Shown here in pieces: positions 7,890 to 12,993 of a stretch of 12,993 bases of DNA. Made by a program: the position numbers and the translations under genes. Each line of letters begins with the position of its first letter. Within the stretch, counting starts at the first letter, position 1. Location of the stretch: positions 1-12,993 of the forward strand of contig JAEWLN010000124.1 of the NCBI GenBank assembly GCA_023457535.1, given 5' to 3'. Under the pieces are notes generated by a model. That model worked only from the letters and a program-made list of their open reading frames with translations, searched no databases and was not told where the DNA came from. Source of the stretch: Bacteroidota bacterium. GTDB taxonomy: Bacteria > Bacteroidota > Bacteroidia > Flavobacteriales > Flavobacteriaceae.

Positions 7890-8732
7890 TCAACGCTTTT
7901 CTGCAGCGCCGTTTGGTAACACAAAAGCGCTTTGTCATATTGCTGCAAATTGGTGTACACATGACCCAGTCCGCTGTAATTGTTTGCAATGGATTGGCTG
8001 TCGCCGGCTTTTTTGGCGTGATAAAGACCTTTTTCGAGATACTGTATCGCCTGCTGGTTTTTGTGCTGATGCGAATAAATCTGTCCGATGTTGTTGCAGA
8101 TCACGCCAATGGCGCTCTGGTTCCCCAACGATTCCATCATCTTCAGGCACATCAGGTAATTTTTAAGTGCTTCCTGCGGATTGTTCTGCGACATCTGCAA
8201 CACGCCTATGTTGTTGTATATGCCTGCAATTCCATACTGGTCGCCCAATTGCTTTGCGATGGCCAGACTGCGCAACAGGTAACGCAGCGCTTGCGTATAA
8301 TTGGCCTGACTTGCGTAAACGCTCCCGATGTTGGCATTGGCGTCGGCTTCGAGCTGCCTGGCCCCGATTTGACGCGCCACGTGTACCGACGCTTTGTAAT
8401 ACTTGACCGCGTTGACTTTGTCCGACCGCGTATCGAGCACATTCCCGAGGTTGTTGTAAGCCAGCGCCACGCCTTTCGCAAACCCGATACGGCGCGAGAG
8501 CAGCGACTGCCGGTTGGCATAAGTCAGCGCCCGGGTCAGGTCGTGATCCATGTATTGCAGTTACAACCGATGGTACAAATCGCCCTGGACCGAGTCCTGG
8601 GGCGCATCGCTGCGATTGCCCTTTTTGGACTCATACTGTTGGAGCGCGCGCTGTAAACTGTCCAGAGTTGGCTGTGCAAAGCCGGACGCTGCAAGCAAAA
8701 AAGGGAATGATTAATAAACACAGCTTTTTCAT
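7890..8732 (-). pseudogene. Decayed secreted TPR protein (frameshift, stop, lost 3' end)
   Basis: The likely original start is ATG 8732: MKKLCLLIIPFF then runs out of frame. Removing one base from the CCC-TTTTTT run at 8697-8705 would restore a good signal peptide (PFLLAASGFAQ) and a continuing TLDSLQRALQQYESKKGN. That frame then meets TAA at 8561-8563, after which it continues as LQYMDHDLTRAL and five TPR units with NNLGN, ANIGS, NNIGV, NNIGQ and SGLGH at about 40-residue spacing. The 3' end dissolves at about 7890, where sequence for an unrelated T9SS tail begins in another frame. TPR units of this type usually form the N-terminal half of flavobacterial TPR histidine kinases or TPR-LuxR proteins; that second half is absent. 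An internal start at ATG 8551 could still give a 237-residue cytosolic TPR protein with an 18-residue frameshifted tail. Sequencing error could explain the first lesions but not the chimeric end. Confidence 0.78.
8561..8563 (-). other. In-frame TAA interrupting the TPR gene
   Basis: Coding similarity runs through this stop: GDLYHRL precedes it and LQYMDHDLTRAL follows in the same frame. It is one of the lesions that define the pseudogene, and it lies 12 bases before the first ATG of the surviving TPR frame. Confidence 0.7.
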
Positions 8733-8792
8733 CGGCTCGAAGGTCGGAAATCTAAATGAAGAATAATCGAATTTAAGGAATGGGCTACAAAT

Positions 8793-8820
8793 AAAAAAGC
8801 CTCCGCATGGGAGGCCTTTT
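8793..8820 (-). terminator. Intrinsic terminator after the 1295-residue surface protein
   Basis: On the minus strand GCCTCC (8815-8810), a 5-base loop and GGAGGC (8804-8799) are followed by six Ts (8798-8793). It begins 3 bases past the stop codon region at 8824. A-runs and T-runs on both sides make it potentially bidirectional. It separates this gene from the broken TPR gene, whose start is about 60 bases further on, so the two are probably not one operon. Confidence 0.85.
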
Positions 8821-8823
8821 GTT

Positions 8824-11800
8824 TTATCGTTTGACGACGCGCATCGTTCGGATGCCGCCACCTTGTTCGACGATTACATTGTAAACGCCCGATGGGTATT
8901 GGCCCCCGAGTTTGACGTCTTGAACATCGGCTGCATCGACTACCATGGACTCCACGAGTTTGCCGAGCATGTCGTATACTTTCAGCGTTGCCCGGACCGG
9001 ATTTTCGACCGCAACGGAAAAATCATGTGTAAACGGGTTCGGGTACGCCGATGCTTTCACGCTGGCGACCACCGCGTTTTCTACCGGTCTGGAAACACCA
9101 CCCGGGGCGGTCAGTTCGCACACATCGCTGAACGGTGACCAATTGCCCGTGGTCATGATCGACACGCGCACAAAGTATTCGGCGCCAGGCGTAAAGATCG
9201 CTGATGGCACAAGGTTGAACGTAAAGAAATTCGTGCTGCGGTCTATTGTAGCTGAGGCATTGTCCGATGCGCGTACAATCTGGAAACGGTATTGCGCCGC
9301 ACCTGAAGTACTCGTTACGGCAACCGGCGTGGTCATTGCGGCAACGGTGCTGCCACAGTTGACCATAGATGGTACGGGCGGCGAGGTGATTTCGCATGGC
9401 GTACCGTATCCACCATAACTTCCCGTGGTCTTGACCGATACTTCGATGCGGTATTGCGTGCCGTAATTGTAACGCGTGAGCATTTGAAGTGTGAACCAGT
9501 TTTGTACGCGGTCGACAGTTTGAACCGCATTCGGGCCTGTAGGATCCGTAAGGTTGGTCACGCGGAAACGGTAACCGGTCACCCCTGCAATGCTCGAAGT
9601 GGCGATCAGCGAATTGATCTGGCTGAGCGTGATGCCACACTGCAATGGGTTGACTGCCGCGCTTCCGCCCTGCTGCAAAATGGCCGGAGTTGATACAAAA
9701 CACACCGCGCCCCAGCTCGCCTGCCATAGTCCGGCGCGTTGCAACTGGACGTCGATAGAATACGTGGTCGCATAAGCATAGTTCGCAAATTGCGTCATCG
9801 TGAAGTGCGGTACGGTGGTTTCGATGGTTTGGGTTTGTCCGCCGCCCGTAGCGCGGATACGGTAGCCTGTGATCTGGTGGCCACCCACGGTTTGAATCCC
9901 GATCAGCGATTGCAGCGCATTGAGCGTCACCCCGCAAGAAGAAGCGAGCAACGTCGTAAATACGGTTCCTGTTTCATCGGCGACACCGTCGCAATTGTCA
10001 TCGATGCCGTTGTAAGGCACATCTGCTGCGTTCGGATGGATCGCTCCCACGTTGTCGTTACAGTCGATCGCGGTCAAATTCAACAAATAACCTGATGGAA
10101 TGGTCGCACCATAGCAGACGGTTTGCGTCTCGCCACTGGTGTAGCCGTCAAAATCGGCGTCGATGTACAAATCGGCGCTTTGGTAAAGGAGCGGATTGAG
10201 ATCGTCACAATCGGTGTTGTTCAGTGCATAACCGGTTGGCGGTGTGTTGGCATCGATGGCGCAAATTGAAACAGGATTGCCTACGCCATAGCCGTCATTG
10301 TCATTGTCGACGTAAAACTCGAATGCCGTATGGATTTGGTTGTTGTTGTCGTCGCAATCGGTATTGCTCAGTGAGTAGCCCGTTGGTGGCGTTTCCGAAT
10401 CAATGGCACATACTTGTACCAAGCTGCCTGTGCCGAATCCGTCGCCGTCGCCATCGGTGTAAAAGGCAAAAGTCGTGTGGATTTGGTTGTTTGCGTCGTT
10501 GCAATCGGTGTTGTTCAAAACGTAATTGAGTGGTTGTTCGCAGGCAAGTTGGCTTACATTCGGGTTACCGAAAGTGTCGCCGTCAGCATCGGCATACCAG
10601 ATTTGCGGTGTGTTGACCGTAATGGTCACGCTCGCGCAATCGCCCGCCGTGATGCATCCGCCTTCGCCACGGACGTAATAAGTGGTCGTGGTTGCAGGTG
10701 AAACGTTGATGGAAGCGCCTGTACCCACCAAAGTGCCGCCGCAAGAACCCGAATACCAGGTCCACGCCGTAGCGCTGTTCAAATCGCCCGTAGCGATGCT
10801 GAGCGTAGTGGGTTGGGTGCCGCAGTTGGTCGTCGATGAGGCGTTGATCGTGGCAAGTGTCGGATCGGTACAAACCGATTGTCCCGTCCCGATTTTGTAA
10901 AAGCCCATTGCAACCGGCGATTCAGTTACCGAAGTCACCGCGCCGGATGCTACCGTTCCGCCAAGCGAAGTAAATTGTCCGCCCAAAGTCGGCGAATATC
11001 CAATCGCATCTGTGGCAGAAAGCCCGTTGTCGTTAAGGGAAATGGTTCCTACCGATACGAGGTTTGCCGCATTCGATGTCGCATTGGCCGACCAGTAATG
11101 ATCGGTATTGGCGTCGCTCAAAGTGCCGTCGGTGGTTCCGCCCGCATCGCCGTCAAAAGCTTGTGCGGTTATGATCACATTGCCTGAGCTTGCTGTAGTG
11201 AGGCCGTTGAGTGTCAATTTTTGTGAAGCGCTCGCGCCAATTGGCCAAATGTAAGTAGCTCCGTTCGAATTGGCCGCAATCGTACGCGCCAAAGGTCCGT
11301 TGATGTAGGAAGATGAAACACTTTGCTGTACGTTATTCGGGGCATTGCCCGTTACGGTGATGCCGGCGCTGTTGTTCACTACGCCAGAATTCAACGACAT
11401 TCCACCCACCGAAAACGCCGACGCGAAATTGGCCGTTCCGCCGATACGGTTCATCGTGAAACTCGCCAATTGCGGGCTGCTCGCGAAGACCAGCCCACCG
11501 CCCAATGCATTGCTTCCGTTGATGTGCAGAATCGCCGCGCTACCGCCAATCAGTCGACCGGTTCCCGCTACGGTGCCGTCGATCGATAACGTTTGGGTAG
11601 AACCGTTGGAGATTTGCAACGCAGCATTGGCAGCCGTTGTAAGTGTATTACCGACACGCATCGAACTCAGCATAATAAGTGGGTTGCTGGTTCTGTTAAT
11701 TGTTAAGTTGCGGATGGTGTTGCTACCGCCTATAGTTTGAAAGCTGCTCAAGTCAAAGTACATGCTGGCCACGCCCGATCCTCCGATGGTGAGATTAGCA

Positions 11801-12711
11801 TTGGCGCCGCCGATGACCTGTCCTCCTGTGACGCCACCGCCGGTAATTGGTCCGTTTAGCGTCAGCGTACTGCTGCCGATCGAAAATTTACCTGCTGCCA
11901 AATTGAACGTTCCGTTTACCATCAGGTTTTGATTCGTGCCCAATGAGATTTCAGTAAGGCTTCTGGTCGTGCTGAAGTTATTGAGAGTAACGGGCCACGT
12001 ATTGGATAAGATGGCACCCAAAGTTTTTTCGACACTTCCGCCAAAACTCAAGCTGCTGGACGATGTGGTGAGAATCCGGCCGTTAGACACTTCGATATCA
12101 TTACCGCCCGAAGATGAACCAACAGTCAACGTATTGCCGCCAACAGCCAAAGTGGCCGCCGTTAAGGTAAGCCTCGACGAAACGGTGAGATTTGACCCCA
12201 TGGTTTTGGTTCCGGTTCCCGTAACGTTTAGATTGGGAATCGCAATTGAGCTACTGATGCTTTGGGCTGCGCCGCCCAATACAATATTTCCAGAGCCCGT
12301 AATCGAGCCACCGGTAATCGAAACTGTTCCCGTAACGAATAAATTTCCGGTAATGTTCAAGGTTCCTGCAGACATGGTGAGGTTCGTAACGGTCAAGGTG
12401 CTTGACACGTTTAACACTGCGGTTGAACCTGAGATTGTCAAGTTGTTACAGGCCATCGGATTCACCGTCCCGGTTGCCGTAATGGTCTCCGCACAACTCA
12501 TGGTTACGTTGAAAGCGGTGCTGTTGGGATAGGTAGAGCCTCCGGCACCACCACAGGTAGTGGACCACGCACCGGTAGATGCCCAGTTTCCTCCGGTGGA
12601 TGACGGATAACGCAAGGTTTGCGAAAAGCCCTTCAGGCTGCATAAAAACAACAAAATTGTTGCATACCGGGCCAGGTTTCGGACGGCCCGTTGGGTAAAA
12701 TTGTTTTGCAT
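8824..12711 (-). CDS. T9SS-secreted surface protein: beta-helix, Ig-like, metal-binding repeats, triplicated Cys domain
   Basis: This complete 1295-residue protein starts with a signal peptide (TILLFLCSLKGFSQ, about residues 18-31). Residues about 40-490 are Gly/Ser/Thr/Asn-rich with short repeated beta strands (LNVSSTLTVTNLTMSAGTLNI and the like), typical of a beta-helix stalk. Next come a linker domain, an Ig-like domain (about 613-703, with TTTTYYVRGEGGC), four acidic metal-binding repeats (705-913), three cysteine-framed repeats of about 90 residues (926-1198) and a T9SS type A sorting domain (1222-1295, AYPNPFTHDFSV to MRVVKR). It should cross the outer membrane through the T9SS and be anchored or released there. 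No enzyme domain is visible; an adhesin or matrix role is the best inference. The gene has its own terminator and starts 143 bases after the preceding T9SS gene ends. Confidence 0.93.
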   Translation of the reverse strand: MQNNFTQRAVRNLARYATILLFLCSLKGFSQTLRYPSSTGGNWASTGAWSTTCGGAGGSTYPNSTAFNVTMSCAETITATGTVNPMACNNLTISGSTAVLNVSSTLTVTNLTMSAGTLNITGNLFVTGTVSITGGSITGSGNIVLGGAAQSISSSIAIPNLNVTGTGTKTMGSNLTVSSRLTLTAATLAVGGNTLTVGSSSGGNDIEVSNGRILTTSSSSLSFGGSVEKTLGAILSNTWPVTLNNFSTTRSLTEISLGTNQNLMVNGTFNLAAGKFSIGSSTLTLNGPITGGGVTGGQVIGGANANLTIGGSGVASMYFDLSSFQTIGGSNTIRNLTINRTSNPLIMLSSMRVGNTLTTAANAALQISNGSTQTLSIDGTVAGTGRLIGGSAAILHINGSNALGGGLVFASSPQLASFTMNRIGGTANFASAFSVGGMSLNSGVVNNSAGITVTGNAPNNVQQSVSSSYINGPLARTIAANSNGATYIWPIGASASQKLTLNGLTTASSGNVIITAQAFDGDAGGTTDGTLSDANTDHYWSANATSNAANLVSVGTISLNDNGLSATDAIGYSPTLGGQFTSLGGTVASGAVTSVTESPVAMGFYKIGTGQSVCTDPTLATINASSTTNCGTQPTTLSIATGDLNSATAWTWYSGSCGGTLVGTGASINVSPATTTTYYVRGEGGCITAGDCASVTITVNTPQIWYADADGDTFGNPNVSQLACEQPLNYVLNNTDCNDANNQIHTTFAFYTDGDGDGFGTGSLVQVCAIDSETPPTGYSLSNTDCDDNNNQIHTAFEFYVDNDNDGYGVGNPVSICAIDANTPPTGYALNNTDCDDLNPLLYQSADLYIDADFDGYTSGETQTVCYGATIPSGYLLNLTAIDCNDNVGAIHPNAADVPYNGIDDNCDGVADETGTVFTTLLASSCGVTLNALQSLIGIQTVGGHQITGYRIRATGGGQTQTIETTVPHFTMTQFANYAYATTYSIDVQLQRAGLWQASWGAVCFVSTPAILQQGGSAAVNPLQCGITLSQINSLIATSSIAGVTGYRFRVTNLTDPTGPNAVQTVDRVQNWFTLQMLTRYNYGTQYRIEVSVKTTGSYGGYGTPCEITSPPVPSMVNCGSTVAAMTTPVAVTSTSGAAQYRFQIVRASDNASATIDRSTNFFTFNLVPSAIFTPGAEYFVRVSIMTTGNWSPFSDVCELTAPGGVSRPVENAVVASVKASAYPNPFTHDFSVAVENPVRATLKVYDMLGKLVESMVVDAADVQDVKLGGQYPSGVYNVIVEQGGGIRTMRVVKR
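9106..9936 (-). repeat. Three tandem cysteine-framed protein repeats (~90 residues each)
   Basis: Within residues 926-1198 three units follow one another. Each opens with a cysteine (CGVTLNALQSL, CGITLSQINSL, CGSTVAAMTTP), has a central YRIR/YRFR/YRFQ strand, then a phenylalanine strand (PHFTMTQF, NWFTLQML, NFFTFNLV), a Y.I.V or YFVRV strand and a closing cysteine (GAVC, GTPC, SDVC). The two cysteines may form a disulfide in each unit. I recognise the pattern as recurrent in flavobacterial surface proteins but cannot give a named domain. Confidence 0.7.
9973..10599 (-). repeat. Four acidic metal-binding (MopE/TSP3-like) repeats
   Basis: Residues 705-913 hold WYADADGDTFGN, FYTDGDGDGFG, FYVDNDNDGYG and LYIDADFDGY, each followed by a cysteine, a GY and an NxTDCxD element about 40 residues on, and closing with GIDDNCDGVADE. 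The DxDxDGxG loops are calcium-type ligands and the layout fits the MopE-like putative metal-binding motif. At the DNA level CAATCGGTGTTGTTC recurs exactly at 10208-10222 and 10502-10516, and also at 14-28 in the left-hand gene. Confidence 0.8.
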
Positions 12712-12854
12712 AGGGAATTTAACTTTGTGTGAATGAATGTGGTATTAAAAACTGGCAATATAGTACTCAATCAGAAACATTTCTATTCTTTTCGTTGAAA
12801 CGGAATAAAAGCCGTTGAATGCAACTTTTCTGACATTTTTTAACATTTGCGCGC
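12712..12854 (-). promoter_or_regulatory. Short AT-rich gap upstream of the 1295-residue protein
   Basis: These 143 bases must carry the end of the preceding transcript and the promoter of the next gene. I see only weak signals: a 5-bp-arm hairpin AACGG/CCGTT around 12802-12820 without a good T-tract, and no exact TAnnTTTG box. Read-through from the upstream T9SS gene is possible. Confidence 0.3.
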
Positions 12855-12993
12855 TTATTTTTTGACGATTTTTCGGAGGATTGTTTGGTGGTTTTTGTCC
12901 TTGATTTCAACAGAATAGATGCCGCGGGCCAATGCAGAAACATCGATCGTATTTTGGGCGTTGACCGATTGCACCAATTGACCAAGCATCGAG
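12855..12993 (-). CDS. C-terminal end of a further T9SS cargo protein (partial)
   Basis: The last 45 codons before the TAA at 12855-12857 encode SMLGQLVQSV, NTIDVSALARGIYSVEI and end LRKIVKK. This is the second half of a T9SS type A sorting domain (the MLGQLV, DVS.L..GIY and basic C-terminus pattern). The rest of the gene lies beyond the right edge, so its function is unknown. Its tail differs from the other two in the window (ends KIVKK rather than VVKR or VIKR), so it is not a fresh copy of them. It lies upstream of, and in the same direction as, the 1295-residue gene. Confidence 0.85.
   Translation of the reverse strand, partial: SMLGQLVQSVNAQNTIDVSALARGIYSVEIKDKNHQTILRKIVKK

Noticed and set aside
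7913..8656. 247-codon open frame on the plus strand
   Set aside because: It is antisense to the TPR sequence, which shows clear five-fold TPR periodicity; the plus-strand product has no recognisable motif.
9973..10599. Regularly spaced direct repeats that could suggest a CRISPR array
   Set aside because: The repeats are imperfect, spaced by about 150 bases, and fall in frame as acidic metal-binding protein repeats of a long open gene.
11936..12532. 198-codon open frame on the plus strand
   Set aside because: It lies wholly antisense to the beta-helix part of the 1295-residue protein; its hydrophobic PV/LP-rich composition is what the reverse of Gly/Thr/Asn codons gives.
12767..12985. 72-codon open frame on the minus strand
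   Set aside because: It overlaps the T9SS sorting tail in another frame; the tail frame has family motifs and this one has none.

Overview
The window looks like chromosomal DNA from a member of the Bacteroidota, most likely the Flavobacteriia. The evidence is two C-terminal type IX secretion system (T9SS) type A sorting domains on different genes plus a third, orphaned one, giant secreted mosaic proteins built from FN3, GEVED and acidic metal-binding repeats, a Bacteroidota-type -7 promoter box (TAnnTTTG), and absent or weak Shine-Dalgarno sequences. Base composition is roughly half GC by eye. I would not name a genus.

Layout from left to right. (1) 1-4872, minus: the first 1624 codons of a giant secreted mosaic protein whose C-terminus lies beyond the left edge. 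(2) 4873-5166: a non-coding leader with a dyad and a palindrome. (3) 5167-6516, minus: a Tat-exported FAD amine oxidase. (4) 6517-6808: a divergent control region. (5) 6809-7573, plus: a PAS-LuxR transcriptional regulator. (6) 7680-8732, minus: a broken gene in which a decayed TPR protein runs directly into an orphan T9SS sorting tail, followed by an intact terminator. (7) 8824-12711, minus: a complete 1295-residue T9SS surface protein with its own terminator. (8) 12855-12993, minus: the last 45 codons of a further T9SS cargo protein.

How the parts relate. The locus is mostly surface-protein territory: an unfinished giant mosaic protein, a complete 1295-residue protein, the tail of a third and the tail remnant of a fourth. 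The two large proteins share the same acidic metal-binding (MopE-like / thrombospondin-3-like) repeat, probably a calcium-stiffened stalk. The amine oxidase and the PAS-LuxR regulator form a divergent pair with palindromic sequence between them, so a regulatory link is plausible but unproven.

I found no RNA gene, CRISPR array, insertion sequence or integrase. The least ordinary observations are the chimeric decayed gene at 7680-8732, three exact copies of the 12-bp palindrome TTTTGCGCAAAA within 1.6 kb around the amine oxidase, an apparent duplication of a four-domain block inside the giant protein, and a triplicated cysteine-framed domain of about 90 residues in the 1295-residue protein. I did not see a convincing undescribed multi-gene system.
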